A stretch of 64,000 nt of DNA from Margaritifera margaritifera (Eukaryota; Mollusca; Bivalvia; Unionida; Margaritiferidae): positions 372,001 to 436,000 of the forward strand of contig JAQPZY010001620.1 in assembly GCA_029931535.1 (NCBI GenBank), in the 5' to 3' direction. Shown in pieces: positions 37,549 through 48,844 of the stretch. Position numbers and translations under genes: made by a program. The number at the start of each line of letters is the position of its first letter. The stretch's first letter is position 1. The notes beneath the pieces were generated by a model. The model did not search any database. It saw only the letters and a program-made list of their open reading frames with translations, and was not told where the DNA came from.

Positions 37549-37618
37549 TAATTAGTATTGCTTCTCATTCTAACAGTAGGAAATCTGTAATCACATGACA
37601 TATTATAAGTCGTTCCAA
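37549..37618 (+). repeat. 70-bp direct repeat, left copy
   Basis: TAATTAGTATTGCTTCTCAT through TATAAGTCGTTCCAA, nearly identical to 39262-39331. The two copies bracket the 37619-39263 arm block exactly. Confidence 0.9.
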
Positions 37619-38089
37619 CTGAGTTACCACGGCTCACCATTTAAATGAAGAAAAAACTTAGTCTACGTGACCAAACCCAGGAGCTCAACATTTTCTTGAT
37701 GGTCATAATATATGTTGCTATGAACGAAAAGAACGTTAATAATTAATAAATGAGTATATCGTTCTATCATTTCTAGATATGGAAACTTGAGACATGGATC
37801 GTTTCAATTAAATTACCGTAGGTGATTTATATTTTCATGATAGAATCTCTGAAACTGAGAGCAATATTTGCATGTACACAATGATATATAATTTCTGTGA
37901 ACGAATTTAATGCGTGATGAATTTTGTTTTCTTTCTGTTTTTGATGTTTTATTTTCCTCAAGAGGCATGCCTACATTTTCTTGAAGCATCGAGGTAGATA
38001 AAACAGAAAGCGCTGTTAGCAATCGATACGTAGTTAACAGTAGTGTTTTGAAAGCATCAATTGAAAGGAATGGCTTAGATTGATTTGTT

Positions 38090-38285
38090 TGTTTGTTTGA
38101 TGTTTTATATCAACACATAAAGGGTATTGAGAGCCGTAAGTAATTAGAGTAACATGCCGTGTGAAGGAACACACTATGCTAGCCGCTCCAGTCTGATTCG
38201 ACTATAGGATTCGAACCCGCACCCTTCCTGTCCCCGTGTCCAGAACTCTAATCCTGAGCCACCAGAGCTCACTAAGAGGAGAGGC
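38090..38285 (-). mobile_element. tRNA-derived SINE (type 1), copy C
   Basis: Inverted copy of the SINE at 26688-26880, inside the right arm. The B box is at 38207-38217 (GGATTCGAACC on the plus strand). Confidence 0.85.
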
Positions 38286-39261
38286 CGTCCGTGTAATAGA
38301 AAGTAAAAGAGCTTATGTGAACCCTACTATTATTTGAAAATTTGTTGAAAATTCTGTCCAACACGTAATCTATATAGATCGTTTTCATGCAATGTAGACG
38401 CTCTCTTGTATACTGCCTGTTGGGTCGATTTTATCTTTCATTTATCAATCCCTGATTGCCAATCCTTTTTGGCGTTAACAGTTTCCTTTAGTTTCCTAAA
38501 ATGACTTTTCAATTTCATGCTGCCTGAGTTAAAAATGATTAAACCTTTTAACATATCAAACACTTTCCCTCCCATTTCTAAGAATTGCAGGGTTGCATAA
38601 CTTGCGCTAAAGGTATATTAATCCATGGCACACTTCAATTTTAATGAGTTCAAATGAAGCTGTGGTAACTAAATTTGATTAGCCAAGTTTTGAATAGAAA
38701 ATATATATGTTTAAGCTAATTTTTAGCATAAGTCCTGAAAGAATCTTATATGTTCATATTTGTACAATAAAGTTTTCAAGCTGAGCATCGAGACATTTCA
38801 TACCATCAGATTTTTCAGTCAGTCTTGATAATTTGAGCTATTATAAATTTATATTTGTCGATAATAACCTCAGTTAGGACCGATTCTGTTACGATGAGGT
38901 ACATTATTAAGATAAATGTTACAATCATTGCGTGATTAACAGTCCATTCTTTCAGGACTAAAAGCATAAGTTACCATTATCGAAACATTCGCGCCCTTAC
39001 AAATCAAGAAACAACTTTTGAGCAATCCTGTCATATACTTGGGTTCTTGGAAATCTGGAAAGAAATGGTAGATGTTTTCATTTAAACACATCAATGGCGG
39101 ATACAGTATATAGACCAAAATAGTTCCACATGACAAAAAAGCTGAAGGCGATATTTATACAATTGCATTCACGGAAAGAAAGAAAAAGACAGCAAAGAAT
39201 GAAGACATAGTTCAAAACTACATGCAGTCAGATCCATAAGCTTACAATATTACATAAAGGA

Positions 39262-39331
39262 TAATTAGTATTGCGTCTCATTCTAACAGTAGGAAATCCG
39301 TAATCACATGACATATTATAAGTTGTTCCAA
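39262..39331 (+). repeat. 70-bp direct repeat, right copy
   Basis: Differs from 37549-37618 at only a few bases (GCGTCTCATT for GCTTCTCATT, AAATCCGTAA for AAATCTGTAA, GTTGTTCCAA for GTCGTTCCAA). Confidence 0.9.
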
Positions 39332-39589
39332 ATGAACTAACATCTTAACAGACACAGAACCCATACATTTGTATATTTGTTGTATGTCCGGACAGGGTAT
39401 CTGCATTTTAAAATGAGCGAATTCAATATACAAGATAGCCACATACACGGGTGAGCAATTCAGAACTACTTGGGCCTCATAAGTGATATATATAGGGGTC
39501 TACTCTGAGCCGTGGTCGTGTGAAGCAAGAGGCTGTTTTAGTGAAACAAATCGAGAATGTATGATATTCTGATAATCTATTTCTTGGTC

Positions 39590-40250
39590 TTCACTGAATA
39601 TTTGACAAAATGAGTTGAATCCGAATCAATCGCTGACATGAGAGGCAGAAAACGTTCTTAATATTTTGATTGTTTCCAATCATGGTGCCCCTAAAGTGCT
39701 CATTACAGACAACGGCAGCGAGTTTTGCAATAATAATCTGAAGGAAACATTTCGCCCCAAACTTGAAATTGACCACAACTTTGCTTCGCCCTGTCACCCA
39801 CAAACTGGTCGACAAACATAGATAAATAATAGAACACGGTGTAGCATGTTACCTAAATACGTATATGAAAAGCAACATGACTGGGAATATAAATTGCCAT
39901 TCATACTGTTTGCATTGGGCGGAACACGCGTCCACCTAGAAAAACCCATTTTTCCTAGTGTATGGCAGAAACGCTCGACTGACTGTGGAATCGGATTTTC
40001 CTTCAACAGCGGAAACAGAATCAGCAAATGACTCCTTGAGGAATAGATATGACGCAATCGTTAATTTGTCATGCAATAGAGAAGAAGCAGATAATAATAT
40101 TAAGCTTGCCCAAAGACGACAGAAAAAATACGACACCAAGTTGAAGGAAGTACATTTAAAGATTGGGGAAGAAGTTTGGTCCATCACATAAGAAAAGCTG
40201 AAAAAAACCAGCGACGACGAACACAAAGAAAATATCAAAGACAGTGGTAT
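39590..40250 (+). pseudogene. Integrase gene remnant, catalytic core and C-terminal block
   Basis: Reads ENVLNILIVSNHGAPKVLIT, DNGSEFCNNNLKETF (second catalytic Asp), then SPCHPQTGRQT, stop, INNRTRCSMLPKYVYEKQHD (the Glu region appears altered), then KLPFILFALGGTRVH. After a frameshift the C-terminal part reads YGRNARLTVESDFPSTAE and ends with AQRRQKKYDTKLKEVHLKIG and EEVWSIT. This is the standard order of a retroviral-type integrase core and its C-terminal domain as found in Ty3/gypsy and Ginger elements. Stops and a frameshift make it inactive. The AEN motif also occurs at the end of the middle block, so the two blocks overlap slightly or come from two copies. Confidence 0.85.
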
Positions 40251-40254
40251 TGCA

Positions 40255-41110
40255 GTATTTTTAGTGCTATATATACTGTTGATGACATGAACATTTGTGA
40301 TAATCAAACGGTTTTACAGAAAGTCAAATAAAGCTAACAGATTTTCTCCTGGTTTCTAAAAGACATAATGTCACAAACAAGGGTTAATTTGCCGGTGTAA
40401 ATCAAAATCATGATATATTGGAAGTGCATGCATCTTTTTGTACTTCATTTATTCCATGTGAAAAAGAACAGCGCCAGAGATTTTTCATTAGTCAATGTAA
40501 ACCTGACCTCCCCCGGCAGCAGGTTTCTACCGTCGGTGTTTCCCCGCAGAACCGAGGATACGCTGTTGTTTCCACTCGCGCCAAAATAGGTGCCAGGATT
40601 TTAGATTCGGGCTTTACTAGATTTAGTTGGGTTACACATAAACGCATATTCATCAAACTTTGCATATTGCCCTGCAGTGCAAGGTCTTCTTTAAATCAGA
40701 ATTTTCTCCTGTATGAAAATAGGTCCTGCTATTATTCAGTCCCGTGATGGGAGGGGAGGGATTTACATTGACCAGACCATTTCAATGAATATGATGAGGG
40801 TAATTTCCTTAAAAACAAATTTTGAAAATAGAAACGAATCAACAGGTAATATGAAAAAGTATGCATTATTATATTTCCTGCTCAGAATTTTACGATAAAC
40901 GAACTAAACACAGAACTTTCAAAAAATATCTAACTTTCTTGGATTCCAAAATTTGCAGAGTGAATAACGATCTTCATCCATTTGCTTGTGAGTCCTGTAT
41001 TTTCTATAAAATGACCTCCCCTCGGGCCCCATGTGTAAATGAAGCTTTTAAAATGTGGACAAGGTACTTCACTTTTAACTATATTGTCTTGCGCAAACGA
41101 TTTATTTGAC
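40255..41110. other. No gene recognised
   Basis: A 109-codon plus-strand frame (40418-40747) and an 82-codon one (40861-41109) are open but have no motif, signal peptide or splice support that I can see. The region directly follows the integrase remnant and could be its non-coding 3' part. Confidence 0.4.
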
Positions 41111-41114
41111 GATC

Positions 41115-41360
41115 TTGTGCATGAAAAGTCTTAGAATCATGCTCTAGCTTAACTTTAAGCTAGAGTTTAGAATCAGGATTTAAGTTTAAACTCAATTTTG
41201 ATTTTGCATTTACGAACAATCTTAAATTAAAATTTGAGATTTAGATCATGAGCATACTGCTTGAGACGGATAGAGGAATTAAGTTCAAGCTAAGATGAAC
41301 TCTATATTAGACTTAAGTACAAACTTTAGATTGAGCTTAAGATGACATGGGGACCGATAC
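41115..41360. mobile_element. Inverted-repeat MITE-like element
   Basis: The left part (GCTTAACTTTAAGCTAGAGT) and right part (AGACTTAAGTACAAACTTTA, GATTGAGCTTAAGATGACAT) are rich in AGCTTAA/TTAAGCT-type inverted motifs and pair imperfectly across a ~100-bp centre. It resembles the element at 20680-20925 in style but not clearly in sequence. Boundaries are approximate. Confidence 0.4.
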
Positions 41361-41559
41361 GCAGTCGTTAGTATATATTGTTTTTTAATTTTCCTTTGGT
41401 AAATGTCCAGCTGTTATTAAATCCTGTTTTTAAGCATATATAATGTGGTCTACATATTACTGATCGTCTGTCCATCCGTCACTCTATCTCCTTTCAAGCA
41501 GTTAGGCGGATATTTACTATACTCGTATATTTGACATGAAACGCGTGAAAACACCATAG

Positions 41560-42245
41560 ATAACTATAATCTCGAACGTAGAGTAATAAAAGCCGATCCT
41601 GTCTGGATGCATAATGAAATTCGCAGTCTGCATAAAACGGATGCACAAACGTGCTAAAACCAAAAATGATTTTGAACTTTACGAACATCGAGGAAAGAGA
41701 CATGACGTTGTTGGTGCTGCAAGGACAGCTAAAGATCAATACAATGACAAGAATATGATGGAATGAAAAAAACCATAGACCCTGAGGTCAACTAACAAGT
41801 CAGCTATTTGAGACGGATAAAAGATATTTCATTTCTCCACTTGAACATGATGGGCAACTTTGTATCGAACAATCGATTTAAGGCGGATTCATTCAAAACT
41901 ATTTCGTTCAACAATTATCGCGTCACTATGATGGTATTACTCTACCGGCCTTCATTCATGATGCCAATGGGCCTACTCTGAATCATGTAATCATGTTACT
42001 ATTTTAACCAAACACATGATGTATGCGCTATTATTCGACCGCTCTGCAAATTACTTTTAAAAAATCTCTTGACATATGTAAATTTCCTAACAGTTGAAAA
42101 ATGGTCAATATTGTACCAGTACATAAAAAGGGCGGCAATAGTGACCTACACGATTATAGACCTATTAAATTAATGAGTGTCTGAGGAAAAGTGATGGAAC
42201 AAGATATGTTTAAATACATTTTCAAGTTCTTTGTTATAAATAGGT
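41560..42245 (+). pseudogene. Non-LTR retrotransposon RT fragment (fingers region)
   Basis: Broken frames give protein-like strings in the order expected before an RT palm: NEIRSLHKTDAQ, AARTAKDQYNDK, then VNIVPVHKKGGNSDLHDYRP, IKLMSV, stop, GKVMEQDMFKYIFKF. The KKG...YRPI...L segment is the conserved start of the RT domain in Jockey/CR1-type elements. It stops where the opposite-strand element at 42255 begins. Confidence 0.75.
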
Positions 42246-42254
42246 CACCAAGAG

Positions 42255-44235
42255 TTATATTGTTGTTCGTCCTTCGCGTTTAAAGATGACTATGACATCA
42301 CTAACTGATTTGGTTTCTGTGAGTACGTGAGTCGCTGATCCGGCCAATTTGTGCTCAGAAATGTCTGTTCCGTACTACACTAATTTATGACGCTTGGGGT
42401 TGCGTGATCAATAGATGGTTGTGCAACAGTTCTTAGATTTACGCTGCTTGCGCTTCTTCACTGTCTCTGCAATTCTTCTCAGTTCAAAGTCTATAGCTTC
42501 AGTATGAATAAGACTGCGCCAGGTGGAGCGATCCTGTGCGAGATCTTTCCAAGACTCACGGTCAATGTTGAAGTGTTTCAATGATGACTTGAGGGAATGT
42601 TTGAAGCGTTTCTTCTGACCATACAGAGATCATTTTCCCTCCTTCAGCTCACCGTAGAAGATCGTCTTTGGTAGTGGCTCTTCTGACATTCTGTTCATAT
42701 GACTTGCCCATCTCATTTATGATTTTATCAGCAGAATGTGGACGCTTTGAATGCCTGCCCGTGTGAGAATCTCATTGTTTGGAACTTTGTCCGGCCATCT
42801 TATCCTCATCAGTTTTCTCAGTCAGCCCATGTTAAAATGGTTTAGCTTCTTGGCACGGCGTCTGTACACCGTCCAGGTTTCGCATCTATACAGCAGGGTC
42901 GGCAACACAATCACTTTGTAGACGTTCAGGTTTGTTTACAGGCTGATGCCTCTGTGCTCACATACATTTGCGCGTAGTCTGCTAAAGACCACACTTACTT
43001 TAGCAATTCTGTCGTTGGTTTCATTATCGATGTGGACTGTACGTGACAGTGTACTTCCGAGATAGGTGAACTTGGCCGCTGCCAGGAGGGTTTGGCCATT
43101 TACTGTGATGGCATGCCTAAGGCTTACCTGGTGCATTTTGGTGCATCACTTCCATCTTGCTGATACTGATTGTGAGACTAAAATTGTCACAAGCTGAAGA
43201 GAAATGGCCCATACAATTTGGCATGTCAGACTCGGATTTGGCATTCAGGTTACAGTCGTCAGCAAATAGGAGATCACGAACAGTCACTTCATGTAACTTC
43301 CTCTTTGCCCGTAGTCTCCTCAGATTGAAGAGCTTTCCATCAGTCCGATATCTGAACCCAGTGTCAGAGTCACGGAAGGCATCAGTCAGCAGGACAGAAC
43401 ACCATACTGAAGAGGCTTGTGGTCAACACACAGCCTTGTTTGACTCCATTGGTGACTGGGAATGGTTTAGGTGACTCACTGTCGTCCACGACACGAGCAA
43501 ACATACCATCTTGGAATTGCTGAACCATTACGATGAATTTTTCTGGGCAACCAAATTTTGCCCTGATTTTCCAGAGGTCCCCACGGCTGACTGTGTCAAA
43601 GGCTTTTTCAGATCGATTAATTTCGTGTACAGTTGGAGTTATGTTCCTGGCATTTCTCCTGGAGTTGATGATCTGCAAACACCATATCTGTGGTCCCTCG
43701 TCCTTTCCTGAAACCACACTAACTCTCAGAAAAGAGCCCTTGATCAATGTGATGCACAAGGCGATCCAGCGGAATGCTGGCAAGGATTTTGCCATCTATT
43801 GACAGGCAAGGAGATGTCCCAATGGATATCGCAGGATTGTCGGTTGCATTTCCGCATATACAAGTGGACAATGGATGCTTTCCTTGTACTACTGGGGTAT
43901 AGTTCAGTCAGTTTCTGTTTCATGTGCAAGCCTCACGCTTTGTAGACATTTGCTGGCATAGCATCTGCTCCAGGTTCTTTGCCATTTGACAGCATGTCAA
44001 TTGCATTCTCAGTTTCAATCAGCGTTGGACGATCAGCAAGTGATATGTTGATTTCCACTCTCTGAAGGATGCCCAGTTTTCCTCGACATTCTCGGAGTTC
44101 ACATCAATTGTTTTAAGCTGGCTGCACAGTTCTTCGACAAATGCCTGTTTTACATTCTCCTCCGTCAATTTGGAGACATTGAGCTCTTTGTGCACTTTTT
44201 TACCTTGTGGTTGTCTGCTAGGCTGAATCTGGATA
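42255..44235 (-). pseudogene. RTE-like non-LTR retrotransposon polymerase, decayed
   Basis: Read on the minus strand from 44235 down, the order is that of an RT. A pre-RT helical region (VEELCSQLKTIDVNSENVEE) comes first, then GKEPGADAMPANVYKA and SIVHLYMRKCNRQSCD. Next come EKAFDTVSRGDLWKIRAKFG and FPVTNGVKQGCVL. The catalytic FADD is at 43255-43266 (LLFADDCNLNAKSES), followed by KFTYLGSTLSR. The C-terminal part has PKTIFYGELKEGK and SWKDLAQDRSTWRSLIH. At least three frameshifts and several stops. The motif style matches the RTE-like or craniofacial-development-like RTs common in invertebrate genomes. No endonuclease domain is seen upstream of 44235, so it is 5'-truncated. Confidence 0.85.
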
Positions 44236-44299
44236 TTAAGCTTGAAAACTATGAACGTGTAGTCAGTCCATCAGTCTGCATTTCTCATGGTCTTTGTCA

Positions 44300-45660
44300 C
44301 TCAAACATCCTGCCTATCACCAAGAGTGATATACAAAATTATTGACCAATTTCTTTATTAAGTGTCTTAGAAAAAGTATATGACAAGTCATGCTAAAACA
44401 CACTTTAAACTTTTTCATTAGTAGAAAATTTATAATTTCAGTCTAGCTTCGTACCTGATGATTTTACTGTTAATCAACTTGTACATCTTTATAATACGTT
44501 TTTGCCATGCATTTGACGAGGGTAAAGAAATGAAAGTATATTATTTGCATAAGAAAAGCCTTTGACCGAGTGTTAATTTTTAAATTGTATGGAACATATA
44601 TACCTGTCGAGATTTCAGATTGGCTTTATGGTGACATTTCCCATATTAAGCACCACGTAGTCATAAATCGACAACATGCAGATTGGGAGTATATCAGCGA
44701 TGCTGTTCCTCAAGGAAGTATTATATGCCCTTTACCCTTTTTGGTATTTATATATTGGTATATATAAATGAGATTGCGGATGAAGTCGATACTGATATTA
44801 CATTATTTATAGATGATAGAGTCTCTATATAATTTTCACTGCTACTGAAGCTGCTGCACCTAACCTCAATGGTGACCTACACAAAATAAGGAACCAGGTC
44901 GAGCAATTGACTTGTAATTTTTAATCCTAACAAGACAGTAACAATGGTAAACTCAAGGAAAAGTAAGAAACTTCAACATCCTCCGCCGCAATTAATGGGT
45001 AACTCTCAGATATGCGAAATAACTTCACATAAACACCCGCACTATGGTTCTCAAATAATGGTAGCCGGACTAATCATATCAGCTATATTCTTAAGAAGGC
45101 TAGGCAGAAAATGAATATTCCGCGTAATTTTTAATTTATTCTTGAACCACCGTCTCTTAAACATCTATATTTTATTCACGTAAAACCTTTATTGGAATAT
45201 GCTGATACCGTTTTGCGATAATTGTACTACGGATGATCAGAATAAGCTAGAAGAAGTATATATCGAGGCAGCACGAATCGGTACAGGTGTAACCAAAATA
45301 GTAAGTATATACAAACTTTGGAGCAAACTGATTGGAAAGTGGTTCGAAGTTTGAAGACATAAGTTAACACTATTATACAAAATTACACAATTTGGTCCCT
45401 AAATTCTCTAATTTACATTTTAAAAAACAAGTTCAATGAAAAGTATTATCTGGGTGATAGTGACTCAGCACCTAATGTTAGGATCAAAATAATACTATAT
45501 CAAATATTCTTCTTACCTTCAACCTTGGTTGGCGCTAGAATTTCCCAAGTACTCGCCAAATGTGCCCTAAACAACACTGACATGCTTGATTTTTCAAGTG
45601 TAGCAGCTTTGGGCTGCATTGTGAAATTATCTGCTCCCGATCTGACTCACAGTTAACTTT
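44300..45660 (+). pseudogene. Jockey/CR1-like RT fragment, second copy
   Basis: Starts in LPITKSDIQNY, stop, PISLLSVLEKVYDKSC and runs through SFVPDDFTVNQLVHLYN, VVINRQHADWEYISDAVPQG, a FIDD motif at the catalytic site (TLFIDDRVSLYN at about 44796-44830), then KIRNQVEQ, QISEVTSHKHP-like and SNNG-like strings. The thumb follows with NKLEEVYIEAARIGTGVTKI and KYYLGDSDSAPNVRIKI. Frames change often. It overlaps in content with 41560-42245 (both contain the YRPI...L block), so the two are separate copies of related elements rather than one element split by the minus-strand RTE-like insertion. Confidence 0.8.
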
Positions 45661-45959
45661 AGTCTTTACTCAATATTAAATTGTATTTGCTTTAATGGTT
45701 ACTCTTTCTTTCTCAATTGATTATTTCCAAACGGATAAATGTTTTATTTATTGCTAAATTATGCATGCATGCATGTCCTTTTGTTCAGAAATTAAGTCCT
45801 TTATATCAGTTAAGCAAATTCGAAAATACATTACACTAGCTGATGTCAGCGGCTCCAAGCAAACAATCAGCAGCCAACAGCCCAAGTCCCCAAATTTTCA
45901 ATTTTCAGATATGTTGTTTTGTGGAAATAAATCGCCAGCTGAAAGTCTGATCGCCTTTG

Positions 45960-46060
45960 GCGATTTTGGCGATCCTAGCAACAGAATAGCTTATACCGTT
46001 AGTCACTGGAATCAGCTTCCAACGAACTTCAGAGGAGCAAAATTATGTGCACGATGACTA
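45960..46060 (+). pseudogene. Possible RT C-terminal tail
   Basis: Open frame with RIAYTVSHWNQLPTNFRGAK. The pattern HWN-LP after an aromatic/basic stretch resembles the extreme C-terminus of Jockey/CR1-type polymerases. It is separated from 45660 by about 300 bp that do not fit that protein, including CGCCTTTGGCGATTTTGGCG at about 45951-45970. Confidence 0.4.
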
Positions 46061-46940
46061 TTAAATGACGGCTGATCAAATATCCCTGCATACTAATCAA
46101 CCGGTTAAATAATAGTTCAGATATATCATACTTGCCTCCGACTTGAAAGTATCGCATTCTGAACTCGTCCTCTTTTCCCCGGACATGTCCTCCTGTTCTT
46201 TCCTTAAATTATATATATATAAGTGTCTCCTTTTTGAAAGTTCAAATATGGTAACCTTTATCTGATCCTTACAGCGTCGAGACTGTTGAATATTATTTGT
46301 GTTATTGTCCACTATATATTGATGTAATAAATATATACTTATTAAGTTTAGGGTGTTCATTAACCGTGGAAATTTTTATAATACGAAATTCAGATTACGA
46401 TTTTCAAACAAAATGTTAAGTTCTAAGCCGTTCAAGAGTATATCATCAGTTTTTTTACAGTAATAATTTTCGAAACGTGCATTGTAACAATGTATATATG
46501 TGTGACACGAAATGCAAATGACACTAACTATATTTAACAACATTTCTCAGTCTATGCAAAAGGCCTGTTAAGCCTGTACGATCATTTTTTTTAAAAGCAT
46601 AAATAATGAATTGGATCATTTTTACAAGAATTTGCTCTCATACAAAATACAGTGGTTTCACATAGTTCAAAATGATTGCCACATTCATCTTGTTAAACCA
46701 GATAATGTTCTAGCATTAAATCATATGCTTCGTTTCTGATGTAATCTTTACAATTTATAATATGATATAATGTTCATATAAATTTGTGTTTGAGATACGG
46801 ATTGATATAAGCCAGTTGATCTTGTTTCCAATTCCTGTAATTCTTTGTTGTAAAACCTCATTCGTGCATCTATGACTAATAAATATTGTTTAAACAAAAT
46901 TAAAAACAGCTTATAGTGATTATACCTAGCAGATTTCTGC
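46060..46940. other. No gene seen
   Basis: AT-rich. No repeat or coding signal recognised. Confidence 0.5.
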
Positions 46941-47082
46941 ATTGATATCTACTAAATATACATGACTATTTCCAACAGGTAATACGACGCAGTCATTCTC
47001 TTTAAGCAAGTACAAAAGTAAGAAGTCAAAAATATAGTAAGTAGGTGATATTTTCTGTGATTTACCCATATGATTTGTTATC

Positions 47083-47110
47083 TTTTTTTTTTTTTTTTTT
47101 TTTTTTTTTT
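47083..47110. repeat. Poly-T tract (28 T)
   Basis: An uninterrupted T run inside duplication copy 1. The matching place in copy 2 has no such run. Confidence 0.95.
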
Positions 47111-47899
47111 GTATTCATCAGATAATGATCATATTTGAAGCATTTTCAGCTGGAGAAGTCAAACAACCCACAAATAATCATGGAAGCACCTATATAGTTG
47201 CATATAACTTAGATTTTCTAGCGAACTGAGGCAGCTTTTACAATGAAATAAATGAAAAAGATAATGTTTATCTAAGATATCATATATGAAAGAGTGTTAT
47301 TCCTTTCCGCGCTTTGGCATAATAGTCATTGATATTCTTCAGTTAGGTTCATTACACCGACAAAGTATTATGTAATTAAACAATTATACACTATACACAA
47401 AAACACAAGACGGAAATAAACATGAAACATGCACCGCAGTCAGTGATAAAACAAAATAAATTAAACAAACTGTATAGAAAAAACAGTCACAAATCAATCA
47501 CTTTAAATTGTTGTCTGATGAACCATATTAGATAAATCCACTCAACACATTTGAAAGAGAACTCGATGCATGTGTTGATCTAGAATGAGTGAAATTATGT
47601 CCAGATGATTTTTCTATAAAATCAATATAAACATGCTGTCCTTTAGGAACATATGTCTTTTATATGATGAGTCCCCTAAGACGGATTTCATCACAGAAAA
47701 ATAGTTCTGAAAGTAAATCACTCTATTCAAGATTAATACAAGAACCAAGTTTTCAATGAACAAACACAATATTACATTGACGATTTTTTAAAAAAATGTT
47801 ATACTTTGTTGTCATTTTTATGGGTTTTTTTCAAATAAATTGTATTAGTGCATTGATACATAGAGGATATATACCATTCTGAGCAGGTGTAAAGAAATA

Positions 47900-48430
47900 T
47901 TCACAACTGATGTGAAAACATTGTATTGTCACGAGTGGCGAAGCTACGACTGACAACACAAAATGTTGACACTTCAGGAATGAAATAATTCCTGATATCT
48001 ACTCAAAAAAACGTAGATTTTCTTTCATTATATGTTTTCGATAGCAAAAGCAAAAATCTTCGAACTGCATGGATTTTTTTGATTTTTTTTTATTCCCTGC
48101 CAATGCGGTTACCTGCTATATTACTACATCGATTACAAGAAGTTCCAAAATTTTACAATTATTCAGGATAGTCACATTTTACATATTTATACCGTACTTG
48201 TAATGCTTCAAGTACGCTTGTAATGCTTCAAAAAAACTGTATATTTTGTCAAATTAATGACAGTGTTCGTATGAAGAATGAAACGAGGTTTTATTTCCGT
48301 TAACACATCTCTTGTAGAGATTGATACCGTGAACACTGTTTAGGTGGGAGAAGCACCTACATAGAGCGATAGAATATGACAGCCTTCAGAGCGTAACATC
48401 ATTAAACTAAAGATTTGATGATTGTGAGTT
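47900..48430 (-). mobile_element. E-family repeat, partial copy E4
   Basis: Matches the 3' half of the family in reverse: TCTACTCAAAAAAACGTAGA, TGGATTTTTTTGA with an ATGCGGTTA segment, ACAGTGTTCGTATGAAGAAT, CTTCAGAGCGTAACATCATT and GATTGTGAGTTTAC. The CT/CA half is missing. Copy 2 of the surrounding duplication lacks it, which again shows insertion. Confidence 0.6.
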
Positions 48431-48844
48431 TACCGATTTGGATTGTGCTTATTCATTTTGTTTAACAGTAATTACAAATCGATGGTATAAAAGGAACTCA
48501 TGACTATCCAAGAGCTGATAGAATTCAAAATTCATTGCCTTACCCAGCAGGCGCGAAACTGTAGAAATTTGAAACATTCCCTAGGGTTAGCATTAGTGCC
48601 TCCTGTGTATTATGTCTGCGATTAAGTATATCATAAAGACTTGAATACTATTTCCAGTGATAATATTCTGATTGAACAATCCTTACTTTATTGATCTTTT
48701 TTTTATAATGGATCTTTGTGAACAAAGTAGCTAACTTCCACTTAAGAAGCATCGTTGAAACGGCCGAGGAACTTCAAAGACTAACTCAGAACTTGATGTA
48801 AGACCAGCGCCGAGGGAATGAGATATATTGAGACAATAAATCTA

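Larger units (their letters stand above)
35254..39263. repeat. Right arm of the large inverted repeat
   Basis: Reverse complement of 25698-28943 in two blocks: 35254-36822 (matching 27341-28943) and 37619-39263 (matching 25698-27340). Between them lie 796 bp (36823-37618) absent from the left arm, which contain integrase sequence. The outer end stops within the last ~20 bp of the E2 repeat, which is complete only at the left arm. Confidence 0.9.
46945..48840. repeat. Old tandem duplication, copy 1 (with insertion)
   Basis: 46945-47290 matches 49835-50150 (ACAGGTAATACGACGCAGTC with GCAAGGTAATACGACACAAA; GTAAGTAGGTGATATTTTCT with TAATAAGCAGGTGTTATTTT). 48475-48840 matches 50212-50580 (TCATGACTATCCAAGAGCTG with TCATGACTAGCCAAGCACCG; GTAAGACCAGCGC with GTAAGACCAACGC). 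The ~1.2 kb between (47290-48475), including an E-family fragment, is absent from copy 2. Confidence 0.7.

Noticed and set aside
40418..40747. 109-codon plus-strand frame
   Set aside because: Follows the broken integrase and has no motif, signal peptide or splice support.
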